Shown: positions 31,386-40,119 of the stretch, in pieces
How positions within the stretch are numbered: the first letter of the stretch is position 1
Layout: every line of letters begins with the position of its first letter
NCBI GenBank assembly: GCA_905339235.1
Contig: CAJPFG010000007.1
Location: forward strand, 1-64,000
Direction of reading: 5' to 3'
From: Phycisphaerales bacterium
GTDB taxonomy: Bacteria; Planctomycetota; Phycisphaerae; Phycisphaerales; UBA1924
DNA length: 64,000 bases
Notes under the pieces: generated by a model
What the model was told of the DNA's origin: nothing
What the model saw: only the letters and a program-made list of their open reading frames with translations
Databases searched by the model: none
Translations under genes and position numbers: made by a program

Positions 31386-33461
31386 ATGCCCAACCGCTCA
31401 CCAGCCGACTTTCGCAACATTGTCCTCTGCGGCGGGGGCGGCTCCGGGAAGACGATGCTCGCCGAGCGGCTGCTCTTCGCCTCGGGCGCTTCCAAGCGAT
31501 TCGGATCGGTCACCGATGGCACCACCCACAGCGACTACACGGAGGAGGAAAAGCACCACAAGCACTCGCTGCATCCCTCGTTCCTTCACTTCGACTACGA
31601 GGGTCACCTGGTGAATCTCATCGACACCCCCGGCCTGGCCGATTTCGTGGGGCACGCCATCGCGTGCTTCCCGGCGGTCGAGACCGTGGCGGTCGTGGTC
31701 GATTCGTTCAAAGGCATCGACAGCGTCACGCGCCGGCTGATGGGCGTGGCGGAAGAACGCCGCATCCCGCGGATGATCATCGTCAACAAGATCGACGAAT
31801 CCGCGCCTGAGCACCTGGAGGAACTGGTCGGGCAACTCCGCGCGACCTTCGGGGCGATCTGCCTGCCCATCAACCTCCCCACGGGCAAGGGCGCCAAGGT
31901 CGTGAACGTCTTCGAGCACGACGGCAACGACACCGCGGGCGACGACACTGATTTTTCCTCGGTGCACGAGGCGCACAAGCGGATCGTGGAGCAGGTGATC
32001 GAGGTGGACGACGAACTGACGATGCAGTACCTGGAGTTGGGCGAGGGGAAGTTCGACACCACCAAACTCCACGCGGCGTTCGAGAAGGCCCTTGAAGACG
32101 CCCACCTGATCCCGATCTGCTTCGTCTCGGCCAAGACGGGCGCGGGCGCCGACGACCTGCTGCACATCTTCGCGTCGCTGTGCCCGAGCCCGGAAGAGGT
32201 CAGCCCGCCCGAGTTCGTCAAGACCCAGCCCGACGGCGTCGAGGCCGAGTGGCACGCAAAGCCCGACGGCAACGGCAAGGTGCTGGCGCACGTCTTCCGC
32301 GTCACCAACGACGCGTTCCTGGGAAAGATCGGCATCTTCCGGGTGTGGCAGGGCACGGTGAAGTCCAAGGGAGAACTCTTCATCGACGATCAGAAGAAGG
32401 GCTTCCGTGTCGGCCACTTGTTCATCCTGCAGGGCAAAGAGCACGTGGAGGTGCACGAGATCGGGCCCGGCGCCATCGCGGCCGCGGCCAAGATCGAGGA
32501 ACTGAAGTTCAACAGCGTGCTCCACGACAGCCACGATCTCGACAGCGTGCACCTGCGGCCTCTACCGCTGCCCAAGCCGATGTTCGGGCTGGCGGTGGAA
32601 CTCAAGAACCACGCCGACGAAGCGAAGTTTTCCAACGTTTCGCACCGGCTGATGGCCGAGGATCCGTGCTTCCAGGTGGAGCGGATTTCGGCGACGAAGC
32701 AGACCGTCATCCGCGGGTTGGGCGAGTTGCACCTGCGCGTGATCGTCGAGCGGTTCAAGGCCGCGGGCATCGAACTGCTCACAACGACCCCCAAGGTGGC
32801 GTACAAGGAGACAATCACGGCGCGGGCCGACGGGCACCACCGGCACAAGAAGCAGACGGGCGGGGCGGGGCAGTTCGGCGAGGTGTACCTGAAGGTGGAG
32901 CCGCTGCCGGCGGACCACGCGATCGGTTTCGAGTTCGTGGACGACACGGTGGGCGGGTCGATTCCGCGGCAGTTCATTCCGGCGATCGAGAAGGGCGTTC
33001 GGCAGACGCTCAGCGACGGCGCGGTCGCGGGCTACCCGATGACCGGGATCTGCGTTCGCGTGTATGACGGCAAGTACCACGCGGTGGACAGCAAGGAAAT
33101 CGCGTTCATCACGGCGGGCAAGCGGGCCTTTATCGACGCGGTGCAGAAGGCCAAGCCGGTGCTGATGGAGCCGTACGTGAACCTCGAGATCACGGCGCCG
33201 TCGCGGTACATGGGCGACATCGCGGGCCACCTCTCGACCAAGCGCGGGCGGGTGCAGTCCAGCGAGGTGGTGGCCGGCGATGTGTGCGTCGTGAAGGCGC
33301 AGGCGCCGCTGGGCGAACTGCAGAACTACAGCAACGAACTCAAGAGCATGACCGGCGGCGCGGGCGCGTACGCGATGGACTACAGCCACGACGAACGCAC
33401 CCCGGCGCACATCCAGGCCGCGGTCGTCGCCGCGTACAAGCCCAAGGTCGAGGAGGAGTAG
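31386..33461 (+). CDS. Elongation factor G paralogue (EF-G2/FusA-like)
   Basis: A 691-residue translational GTPase. G motifs: IVLCGGGGSGKTMLAERLLF (P-loop), LVNLIDTPGLADFV (D-T-P-G), IIVNKIDESA (N-K-x-D). Domain II, III, IV (YKETITARADGHHRHKKQTG, GAGQFGEVYLKVEP) and V (NLEITAPSRYMGDIAGHLST, KRGRVQSSE) are all present. The P-loop GGGGSGKT and reduced switch I separate it from canonical EF-G (G-H-V-D-x-G-K-T/S) and place it with EF-G2-type paralogues, whose role in translocation is doubtful and which may act under stress. No ribosomal protein genes are near. An AGGAG site precedes the ATG. Confidence 0.9.
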   Translation: MPNRSPADFRNIVLCGGGGSGKTMLAERLLFASGASKRFGSVTDGTTHSDYTEEEKHHKHSLHPSFLHFDYEGHLVNLIDTPGLADFVGHAIACFPAVETVAVVVDSFKGIDSVTRRLMGVAEERRIPRMIIVNKIDESAPEHLEELVGQLRATFGAICLPINLPTGKGAKVVNVFEHDGNDTAGDDTDFSSVHEAHKRIVEQVIEVDDELTMQYLELGEGKFDTTKLHAAFEKALEDAHLIPICFVSAKTGAGADDLLHIFASLCPSPEEVSPPEFVKTQPDGVEAEWHAKPDGNGKVLAHVFRVTNDAFLGKIGIFRVWQGTVKSKGELFIDDQKKGFRVGHLFILQGKEHVEVHEIGPGAIAAAAKIEELKFNSVLHDSHDLDSVHLRPLPLPKPMFGLAVELKNHADEAKFSNVSHRLMAEDPCFQVERISATKQTVIRGLGELHLRVIVERFKAAGIELLTTTPKVAYKETITARADGHHRHKKQTGGAGQFGEVYLKVEPLPADHAIGFEFVDDTVGGSIPRQFIPAIEKGVRQTLSDGAVAGYPMTGICVRVYDGKYHAVDSKEIAFITAGKRAFIDAVQKAKPVLMEPYVNLEITAPSRYMGDIAGHLSTKRGRVQSSEVVAGDVCVVKAQAPLGELQNYSNELKSMTGGAGAYAMDYSHDERTPAHIQAAVVAAYKPKVEEE

Positions 33462-33463
33462 GG

Positions 33464-34387
33464 CTACTTCCGCAGCGATTCGGCGAGGGCCCGGCCGGGC
33501 TCGTCATCGCGCGACGCGGCCCAGTCGGCGGCGGTCTGACCGGCCTTGTCCTTGGCCGTCTTGTTCGCGCCCGAGGCCAGGAGCACGGCGACCTTCTCGG
33601 CGTCGGCCCGGTTGGCGGCGTTCATCAGCGGCGTCACGCCCTCGGAGTTTCCGACGTTGGGATCGGCCTTGGCGTCGAGAAGGGTCTTGAGCGCGTCGGC
33701 GGCGGCCTTGGTGTCGGCACAGGCGGCGAGGTTGGCCGCGGTCATTCCGTCCCGGTCCACCTCGTTCACGTTGGCGCCGGCGGTGAGGAGGACGGAGATT
33801 TTGGAGGCGTCGCCGGCGATGGCCGCGGCCATGAGCGCGGTCTGCCCCCACTTGTTGCGGGCGTTGATGTCGGCGCCGGCGTTGCGCAGGGCGTTGACGC
33901 TGTCCATCTCGCCTCTCGCGGCGGCGAACATGAGGGGCGTCATGCCGTCGTCGGAGCGCTCGTTCTGGCGCGCGCCCGCGTCGATGAGCGCCTGCACGCA
34001 GGCGGCGGTTCCCCATCCCGAGGCGAACATCAGGGCGGTTCGTCCCTCGCCGGTGCGAGCATTCGCGTTGGCGCCGGCCTTGAGGAGGGCCTTGAGGACG
34101 TCGGTCGTGCCGGCGGCGGACGCGGCCATGAGCGGGGTCATCGCGCCGCGCCCGCTTTCGAGGGGCTCGTCGGCGTTGACGCCGCGGCGGAGGACGCTCT
34201 CGACGGCGGCGACATCGCCCTTTTCGATGGCCGCGCGGAGTTCGAGGCCGCTGGCGGGCGCTTTGACGCCGGGCACATCGGTCCCGATGTCTTCGGTGAC
34301 CTGGTTGATTCCGTAGTAGACGGCGGCGCCGAGGCCGACGAGGCACAGCACAACGACCAGGAGCGACGTGGGACGTTTCTGCGACAT
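33464..34387 (-). CDS. Membrane-anchored ankyrin-repeat protein
   Basis: A 307-residue protein with an N-terminal signal-anchor (LLVVVLCLVGLGAAVYYGI) followed by about seven ankyrin repeats, for example GMTPLMFAAARGEMDSVNAL, GQTALMAAAIAGDASKISVL, GVTPLMNAANRADAEKVAVL and GQTAADWAASRDDEP. The repeats would face the periplasm and act in protein binding. It converges on the EF-G gene with two bases between the stop codons. Partner unknown. Confidence 0.88.
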   Translation of the reverse strand: MSQKRPTSLLVVVLCLVGLGAAVYYGINQVTEDIGTDVPGVKAPASGLELRAAIEKGDVAAVESVLRRGVNADEPLESGRGAMTPLMAASAAGTTDVLKALLKAGANANARTGEGRTALMFASGWGTAACVQALIDAGARQNERSDDGMTPLMFAAARGEMDSVNALRNAGADINARNKWGQTALMAAAIAGDASKISVLLTAGANVNEVDRDGMTAANLAACADTKAAADALKTLLDAKADPNVGNSEGVTPLMNAANRADAEKVAVLLASGANKTAKDKAGQTAADWAASRDDEPGRALAESLRK

Positions 34388-34491
34388 GGTTCCCCCTGGG
34401 ATGGATGGACGGGGCGGCCGCGAGGGCGGCCGGAAGTCCAGAGCATAACCGGGAAAGGCGGGGGACGAAACCAGCCGGGGAAAGGACCGAA

Positions 34492-34827
34492 TCAGCCCTG
34501 CAAATCGAGGCGGCGGCCCAGGTCCACGCCGGTGGCGGCGGCGTTCTTGTCGGCGGGGTGGCGGTACATCGGAAGGGCGCCGGATGAGGGGGCCGAGCCG
34601 GAGGCGAGGAAATCCACGCCGCCGGGCACCTTGGCGCCGACGAGGCCGCTCACGCGTTCGCGCATGGCGCCGGCCTGCGGGGAGTGGGCGGTGAGTTCGA
34701 CGCGATCATCGACGCGGGCGGCACGGGCGGCGGTGCGTGCCGCGGGGGCTTCGCGCGGCGTGACGTTCAGGCCGTAGGCGCGGGCCGCGGCGAACGGGAT
34801 CGGAGCAGGTATCTGGGGAGCATCCAT
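34492..34827 (-). CDS. Small hypothetical protein
   Basis: A 111-residue protein (MDAPQIPAPIPFAAARAYGL, RVDDRVELTAHSPQAGAMRE, LVGAKVPGGVDFLASG, YRHPADKNAAATGVDLGRRL). No membrane segment or known domain. The arrangement of an N-terminal Pro/Ala stretch and a central D-R-V-E-L block resembles small proteins of other Phycisphaerae, but I cannot name the family. It lies between the ankyrin gene and the exporter gene on the same strand and may be their operon partner. Confidence 0.5.
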   Translation of the reverse strand: MDAPQIPAPIPFAAARAYGLNVTPREAPAARTAARAARVDDRVELTAHSPQAGAMRERVSGLVGAKVPGGVDFLASGSAPSSGALPMYRHPADKNAAATGVDLGRRLDLQG

Positions 34828-34928
34828 GCGTCGGAGACTGTACCTCGTCGGCGAGCGGATGCAAGCGCGTACACAAATCACTCACACCGGCGGCGCACGT
34901 CCTGCGCGACTGTGCGGGGCGCGTTCAT

Positions 34929-35933
34929 TTACGCGCCCGATAATCCCGCCGATCCACCGTTCATCCACAGGATAATGCCCAGCGATGCGCCCGCGACCGC
35001 GAGCCATAGAACGGTCGCCTGCACGAGGGCGCGCCAGCCGACGGCTTTGATCGCCGAGCGCGAGAGCCCCGCGCCGATCAGGAAGAGCGCAACCTGAAAG
35101 CCCACGCCCGAAACCTGCTTCACGCCGGACTCGATCTGTTGAAGGTTGGGAATGAACGTGCGCAGGGCGCTCCCGGTGACGAAGAGCACGATGAACCACG
35201 GGAACGGCCCGGCCTTGCCCTTGGCGCTCTCGTGGCGGACGAGTCGCCCGGCGATGAGGGCGATGGGGAAGATCCAGATGACGCGGATCATCTTGACGAC
35301 GTTGGCGGTGTCCATGGCGACGGGGCCGTAGGACTTGGCCGCGCCGTTGACGGAGGCGATGTCGTGCAGCGCCACGCCGGCCCAGGTGCCGAACTGGCTT
35401 TCGGAGAGGTGCAGCGCGTGGCCGATGGCGGGGAGGGTCCAGAGGCCCACGGCGTTGAGGATGAAGATCGCGGCGGTGGCGACGGCCATGCTGGAGGCGC
35501 TGGCGCCGATGGCCGAGCCGACGGCGCCGATGGCGGAGCCGCCGCAGATGGCGGTGCCGGAGGAAACGAGCGTGGAAACCTCGCGCCCGCTGCGGAGGAG
35601 TCGGCCCAGGAGCAGGCCGAGCGCGAGCGTGCCGAGGATGGTGCCGATGGCGAGGGTGAAGCCGTCGGCCGCGGCCTTCGCCAGGGTGGCGAGATCGAGG
35701 CGCAGGCCCAGCAGCACGACGCAGGCCTGGATCAGCCAGCGCGAAGCGATCCTGGACTGCGGCTCGAACGCGGTGAGGCCCGCAAGGGCGAGGACAATGC
35801 CGGCGAGCAGGGCGAGGTCGGGGCGGCCCCAGGGCCATGGGCCCGCGATCGCGATGAGCACCGCGATGAAGAGCGCGGCGCGCCACGCGGGAACCGGAGG
35901 TCGGGGCACGGGCTGTGACCGGGTTTCGCTCAA
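34929..35933 (-). CDS. YeiH/PSE-family putative sulfate (sulfite) exporter
   Basis: A 334-residue multipass protein with about ten membrane segments. Family sequence: VVLLGLRLDLATLAKAAADG, SGTAICGGSAIGAVGSAIGA, FGTWAGVALHDIASVNGAA, VVKMIRVIWIFPIALIAGRL, QVSGVGFQVALFLIGAGLSR. The putative sulfate exporter family includes TauZ, linked to removal of sulfate released from taurine. The start appears to be TTG at 35933; no ribosome-binding site is seen before it. Its divergent neighbour is a class V PLP enzyme, and a cysteine dioxygenase lies nearby, consistent with export of sulfur oxyanions (inference). Confidence 0.87.
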   Translation of the reverse strand: MSETRSQPVPRPPVPAWRAALFIAVLIAIAGPWPWGRPDLALLAGIVLALAGLTAFEPQSRIASRWLIQACVVLLGLRLDLATLAKAAADGFTLAIGTILGTLALGLLLGRLLRSGREVSTLVSSGTAICGGSAIGAVGSAIGASASSMAVATAAIFILNAVGLWTLPAIGHALHLSESQFGTWAGVALHDIASVNGAAKSYGPVAMDTANVVKMIRVIWIFPIALIAGRLVRHESAKGKAGPFPWFIVLFVTGSALRTFIPNLQQIESGVKQVSGVGFQVALFLIGAGLSRSAIKAVGWRALVQATVLWLAVAGASLGIILWMNGGSAGLSGA

Positions 35934-35992
35934 GGGTCGCTACTGTAGCGGATCGCGGAATTTGGGATTTCGCTTTTCGGAATTGCGAACAC

Positions 35993-37219
35993 ATGAGCAT
36001 TCCACGCCCCTCACCGATGAGCGTTCACTGGACGCTTTCCCCGGATGTCGTGTTCCTGAATCACGGCTCGTTCGGCGCGACGCCACGGGCGGTGCAGGCC
36101 GAGCAATCGCACTGGCGCGAGCGGCTCGAGAGCGAGCCGGTGCGATTCTTCGTCGAGGAGCATCAGGGGGTGATGGACGGGGTGCGCGAGGCGCTGGGGG
36201 CGTTCGTGAAGTGCCGCGGGCGCGATCTGGCGCTGCTCCCCAACGCCTCGATCGCGGTGGCGACGGTGCTGGAGAACACCAGGCTCTCGCCGGGGGACGA
36301 GATCCTGATGAACGCGCAGGAGTATCCGGCGTGCCAGAACACGGTGCGCCGGGCCGCGGCCCGGAGCGGCGCGAAGATCGCCTACGCGGAGATTCCCTTC
36401 CCGATCGCGTTTCCCGATCAGGTGGTGCGGGCGTACCTGGACAAGGTGACGCCGCGGACGAAACTGGCGCTGGTCAGCCACGTGACCAGTCCTACGGGGC
36501 TGGTGATGCCGGTGGAGCAGATCGTGATGGAACTGCGGTCGCGAGGCGTGGAGGTGCTGGTGGACGGTGCGCACGCGCCGGGGATGGTGCCGATGCTGGA
36601 TATCGGGGCGATGGCCCCGAGTTACTACACGGCCAACTGCCATAAGTGGATCTGCTCGCCCAAGGGCTCGGCGTTCCTGTACGTGCGGGAGGACCTGCAG
36701 GCGGGCTTCCGGCCGCTGGCGCTCTCGAACAACGCGGAGAAGCCCAAGCCCGGGCGGTCGCAGTTCCTGACGGAGTTCGAGTACGTCGGCACGCAGGACT
36801 ACACGAGCCTGTACAGCATTCCCAAGGCCATCGAGGTGATGGGCGGGATCGTGAGCGGGTGGCCGGAGGTGATGAGCCGCAACCACGACCTGTGCGTGCG
36901 GGCGCGGGCCATGCTGTGCGAGGCGTGGGGCGTCGCGCCGCCCGCGCCCCAGGGCATGATCGGGTCCATCGCGACCATCATCCTGCCGTCGCACGACGCC
37001 GCGCGGCGCGAGCGGCTGATGAAGCGCCCGACCAAGTACCACGACGCGTTGCAGGATGCGCTGCTGAACAGGTGGAAGATCCAGGTGCCGGTGTGGGGGC
37101 TGGCAAACAAGCCCGAGCGCTTCCTGCGGATCAGTTCGCAGTTGTACAACTCGTGGGAGCAGTACGAGTACCTGGCGGAGGCGGTGAAGGCGGAGTTGGA
37201 GATCGAGCGGGGGTTGTAG
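35993..37219 (+). CDS. Class V aminotransferase-fold PLP enzyme, paralogue 1
   Basis: A 408-residue PLP enzyme of the isopenicillin-N-epimerase/cysteine-desulfurase type. Visible: VVFLNHGSFGATPRAVQAEQ (N-terminal family mark), the cofactor-binding Asp in LVDGAHAPGMVP, the Schiff-base Lys in TANCHKWICSPKGSAFLYV, and YVGTQDYTSLYSIPKAIE. Relatives catalyse racemisation, C-S lysis (EgtE) or desulfuration. The ATG at 35993 is used; a second ATG at 36017 is also reasonable. It is a close paralogue of the gene at 38869, and the two bracket a higBA pair and a cysteine dioxygenase. The reaction is not proven by sequence. Confidence 0.88.
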   Translation: MSIPRPSPMSVHWTLSPDVVFLNHGSFGATPRAVQAEQSHWRERLESEPVRFFVEEHQGVMDGVREALGAFVKCRGRDLALLPNASIAVATVLENTRLSPGDEILMNAQEYPACQNTVRRAAARSGAKIAYAEIPFPIAFPDQVVRAYLDKVTPRTKLALVSHVTSPTGLVMPVEQIVMELRSRGVEVLVDGAHAPGMVPMLDIGAMAPSYYTANCHKWICSPKGSAFLYVREDLQAGFRPLALSNNAEKPKPGRSQFLTEFEYVGTQDYTSLYSIPKAIEVMGGIVSGWPEVMSRNHDLCVRARAMLCEAWGVAPPAPQGMIGSIATIILPSHDAARRERLMKRPTKYHDALQDALLNRWKIQVPVWGLANKPERFLRISSQLYNSWEQYEYLAEAVKAELEIERGL

Positions 37220-37232
37220 GAAACGCGAGGCG

Positions 37233-37529
37233 TCAGGCCGCGGATTTTGGTTTGCGCGCCTTGGGCACGAACTGCAAGGCGATCCGCATGCCGAGCGCTT
37301 CGGCGATGCGTCGGAGCATGGAGAGGGAGTGACCTTCGTAGTCGGCATCTTCGAGGCGGGCGATGGTCGGCTGTCTTGTGCCGATGAGCCTTGCGAGCGC
37401 GGCCTGCGTCAAGCCCGCTTTCGTGCGTGCTTCGTAGATGAGACTCGCGACTTCGCGGTTCTGGATTTCCTCCTCGATCATGGCGCGGAGGGCGGGGTCA
37501 TCGCCGATCATCCGATCTATCTTGACCAT
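37233..37529 (-). CDS. higA: HigA-type antitoxin (XRE helix-turn-helix)
   Basis: A 98-residue protein with an XRE/Cro helix-turn-helix (KAGLTQAALARLIGTRQPTI, ARLEDADYEGHSLSMLRRIA). It is the second gene of a toxin-first pair, 34 bases downstream of the toxin. HigA represses its own promoter by binding a palindrome, and such a palindrome lies upstream of the toxin gene. The ATG at 37529 gives the usual antitoxin length; upstream codons in the same frame are Lys/Arg-rich and unlikely. Confidence 0.87.
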   Translation of the reverse strand: MVKIDRMIGDDPALRAMIEEEIQNREVASLIYEARTKAGLTQAALARLIGTRQPTIARLEDADYEGHSLSMLRRIAEALGMRIALQFVPKARKPKSAA

Positions 37530-37563
37530 CGCGTCGTTCTCCGGGCCGGGCTGCCAAGGCGCG

Positions 37564-37929
37564 CTAGTCCGAATGGATTGCCGGGTTCGCTTCGAAGGCA
37601 GTTTTTCGCTCGTTTGCTTTTTCGATGTCACGCGTGGGCACCTCCGCTTCCTTCGTCAACGCATGAGCAAGTACAACGATTTCACGCCCATAGAAGAAGT
37701 AGAGAATCCGGTAGTTCACATTCCCCGTTCGCACCCGAAGTTCGTAGATTCCATTTCCGAGGTGGTCCGCCTCCGGCCTCCTGAGTTCATGCCCCAGTTG
37801 CCGGAGGCGATCGATCGCCGAAATGCACTTCGCGAAGGCTCGCGCGTTGCGGATCCGAAGTTCTTCCAGCCAGTCGCTGACCGGAACGCCCTTTGCGTCG
37901 CGAAAGAAGACAATCCGCACACCGGGCAT
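37564..37929 (-). CDS. higB: HigB/RelE-type toxin (phage-derived Gp49-like)
   Basis: A 121-residue protein: MPGVRIVFFRDAKGVPVSDW, LEELRIRNARAFAKCISAID, LRQLGHELRRPEADHLGNGI, YELRVRTGNVNYRILYFFYG, and LAHALTKEAEVPTRDIEKA. This is the Gp49-like HigB pattern; such toxins cut mRNA at the ribosome. The gene precedes its antitoxin, as in higBA loci. GGGAGG lies five bases before the ATG. The start of transcription is controlled from the palindromic promoter at 37958-37986. Confidence 0.88.
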   Translation of the reverse strand: MPGVRIVFFRDAKGVPVSDWLEELRIRNARAFAKCISAIDRLRQLGHELRRPEADHLGNGIYELRVRTGNVNYRILYFFYGREIVVLAHALTKEAEVPTRDIEKANERKTAFEANPAIHSD

Positions 37930-37957
37930 GCCACCCTCCCAACGCCTCGGCCGCGCG

Positions 37958-37986
37958 ATAGTATACCATTGTTGGTATACTGTCAA
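37958..37986 (-). promoter_or_regulatory. higBA promoter with perfect palindromic operator
   Basis: Read on the minus strand: TTGACA (37986-37981), then the perfect inverted repeat GTATACC-N6-GGTATAC (37980-37961), which fills the spacer and overlaps the -10 (TATACT at 37965-37960 or TACTAT at 37963-37958). A repressor bound here would exclude RNA polymerase. Confidence 0.85.
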
Positions 37987-38083
37987 CGCAAACGCCGCGC
38001 ACAGGCCGCGGAGAATACCCCGATTCCTTCCGAACGGCTGGCAAGTTCCACAGGCTTGGGTATTCTGTATCCTTGAGGCCGCC

Positions 38084-38680
38084 ATGACCCACGTTTCATC
38101 CGCCGCGACAACTCCGTCCATGTGCCGCTGTACCAAGGGGGGCGAGACGTACTCCCGGCTTGCGCCCCTGGTGGAGTACCTGGACTCGCTGACCGGGCGG
38201 GCGGACCTGAAGGTGCTGACGGGGCTGCTGGAGTCGGTGCAGTTGACCCGCAGCGACATCGCCCCATCGTGTCTGTTCGGGCAGAAGGGCTACAAACGGA
38301 ACACGATCCGAAAGACCGACTGGTACGAACTCCTCGCCCTGTGCTGGCGCTCGGCGGATCGGACGCCGATCCACGACCACCGGGGCGTGTCGTGCGCGTT
38401 CAAGGTAATCGAGGGGGAGGGGACGGAAATCCGCTTCCGGGAGACGCCGTCGGGGCTGATCTGCCCGGCCGCGACGATTCTGATGCAGCCGGGGTACGTG
38501 TGCGCGGCCGAGGACTCGGACATTCACGAGGTCGCGAACATGCAGGCTCCCGGGATCGACCTGATCACGCTGCACATCTACTCGCCGCCGATCAAGTCGA
38601 TGAACGTGTACGAGTTCACGCAGCCGGTGTCGGAGCACTGCAAGGATGCGTACGCGGCGCCGGGGGAGGCGCACGGGTAG
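38084..38680 (+). CDS. Cysteine dioxygenase-family (cupin) thiol dioxygenase
   Basis: A 198-residue cupin. The iron-binding first motif is RTPIHDHRGVSCAFKVIEGE (H-x-H), and the third His is in CAAEDSDIHEVANM. KTDWYELLALCWRSADRTPI is family-typical. Cysteine dioxygenase oxidises cysteine to cysteine sulfinate with O2. The gene sits between two paralogous class V PLP enzymes and near a putative sulfate exporter. A TATTCT element lies at 38061-38066. The ATG at 38084 is chosen for length; upstream in-frame sequence overlaps the higBA promoter. Substrates other than cysteine (for example 3-mercaptopropionate) are possible. Confidence 0.85.
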   Translation: MTHVSSAATTPSMCRCTKGGETYSRLAPLVEYLDSLTGRADLKVLTGLLESVQLTRSDIAPSCLFGQKGYKRNTIRKTDWYELLALCWRSADRTPIHDHRGVSCAFKVIEGEGTEIRFRETPSGLICPAATILMQPGYVCAAEDSDIHEVANMQAPGIDLITLHIYSPPIKSMNVYEFTQPVSEHCKDAYAAPGEAHG

Positions 38681-38687
38681 GGCCCGA

Positions 38688-38718
38688 GTAGCCGAGTGGC
38701 GGAGTGGCGAAGTGCCTG
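38688..38718 (+). repeat. Degenerate GAGTGGC tandem repeat
   Basis: Four imperfect copies of an eight-base unit (GAGTAGCC, GAGTGGCG, GAGTGGCG, AAGTGCC) occur just after the cysteine dioxygenase stop. Nothing else is recognised in the 188-base gap before the next gene. Confidence 0.6.
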
Positions 38719-38868
38719 CCGAACGGGGGCTCCCGGGCGGTGCATCCGGCATGTTTGGCGCTTGCGGGACGGCGCCTTCGCCTACGGTCGGCGGAGAGTG
38801 GGCTTTGGCGTCGCGGCGTGCCGATATCGGTGCGCTGCTGAGAGAGTTCCACCCTCTGCGTACCGACC

Positions 38869-40119
38869 ATGACCCCTCCACACCTCATCACCGCCGATGA
38901 TCCGCCCCGCCCGCTCGAGAACCCGCGCTGGGGGCTGGATCCATCCCTGACGTTTCTGAACCATGGCTCCTACGGGGCGCTGCTGCACCCGGTGGCGCAG
39001 GCCCAGGCCGCGTACCGCGAGCGGATGGAGCGCGACCCGGTGCGGTTCTTCAAATCGGACCTGGAGGGGCTGCTGGATGGGGTGCGGGAGCGGCTGGGGT
39101 CGTTCCTGAACTGCCGGCCGATCGACCTGGCGCTGGTGCAGAACGCGACGGTGGCGCTGGCCACGATCCTGAACGCGACGGACTTGAAGCCGGGCGATGA
39201 GATCCTGATCACCGATCACGAGTACCAGTCGCTGCTGAATGAACTGGACCGGGTGACGCTGCGGACCGGGGCCAAGGTTGTGAAGGCGGAGATTCCGTTC
39301 CCGATCGCGTCGCCGGATGTGGTGGTCGAGCGCGTGCTGGGGGCAATCTCGGCGCGGACGCGGATGGTGTTCGTGAGCCACGTGACCTCGACGAGCGGGC
39401 TGGTCTTCCCGGTGAAGGCGATCGTGGATGAGTGCAATCGGCGGGGGATCGACGTGGTCGTGGATGGGGCGCACTCGCCGGGGCAGATCCCCGTGGACAT
39501 CCGCGGCCTGAACCCCACGTACTTCGTCGGGAGCGGCCACAAGTGGCTGAGCGCGCCCAAGGGCTCAGGGTTTGTGTACGTGCGGCCGGACCGGCAGAAA
39601 ACCTTCAGGCCGCTGGCGCTATCGAGCCGCGTGCACAAGGCGCGGCCGGAGCGGTCGCTGTTCCTGCGCGACTACGACTACTTCGGGACCGGGGACTACA
39701 CGGCGGTGCTGTCGATCCCGCAGGCGATCGAGTCGATGGGCTCGTTGCTGGCGGGTTCGTGGCCGGCGCTGATGCGGCACAATCATGAACTGGTGATGCG
39801 GGGCGCGGAGGTGGTGGCGCGGGCGCTGGGAGTCGAGCCGCAGTCGCCCGAGAGCATGATCGGGTGCATGGCAACGCTGCCGCTGCCCGAGCCCGCGGCG
39901 GAACTGGCCGACCGCCCGACGCGCTACGACGACCCGTTGCAGGACGCGCTCTTCGAGCGGCACGGGATCGTGGTTCCGATCTGGCGGATGGGGGCACGGG
40001 AGCAGCGGGTGGTGCGGATCTCGGCGCAGGTGTACAACACGATCACGCAATACGAGCGGCTGGGCGAGGCGCTGGCGAAGGAACTGGCGGGTGAGCGGGC
40101 GTATCGGGTGAGCGCGTAG
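38869..40119 (+). CDS. Class V aminotransferase-fold PLP enzyme, paralogue 2
   Basis: A 416-residue paralogue of the enzyme at 35993. Matching blocks include LTFLNHGSYGALLHPVAQAQ, ERDPVRFFKSDLEGLLDGVR, KPGDEILITDHEYQSLLNEL, VVDGAHSPGQIPVDI (cofactor Asp) and YFVGSGHKWLSAPKGSGFVY with the PLP Lys. FGTGDYTAVLSIPQAIE is also shared. The two copies differ in the loop after the Schiff-base Lys and at the C-terminus, so they may act on different substrates or form one heteromeric enzyme. Relatives include isopenicillin N epimerase and C-S lyases. Confidence 0.88.
   Translation: MTPPHLITADDPPRPLENPRWGLDPSLTFLNHGSYGALLHPVAQAQAAYRERMERDPVRFFKSDLEGLLDGVRERLGSFLNCRPIDLALVQNATVALATILNATDLKPGDEILITDHEYQSLLNELDRVTLRTGAKVVKAEIPFPIASPDVVVERVLGAISARTRMVFVSHVTSTSGLVFPVKAIVDECNRRGIDVVVDGAHSPGQIPVDIRGLNPTYFVGSGHKWLSAPKGSGFVYVRPDRQKTFRPLALSSRVHKARPERSLFLRDYDYFGTGDYTAVLSIPQAIESMGSLLAGSWPALMRHNHELVMRGAEVVARALGVEPQSPESMIGCMATLPLPEPAAELADRPTRYDDPLQDALFERHGIVVPIWRMGAREQRVVRISAQVYNTITQYERLGEALAKELAGERAYRVSA

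Noticed and set aside
38869..40119. Naming the class V enzymes as cysteine desulfurase (NifS/IscS)
   Set aside because: The active-site Cys loop of IscS-type enzymes was not seen, and the N-terminal F-L-N-H-G-S block points to the isopenicillin-N-epimerase-like branch.
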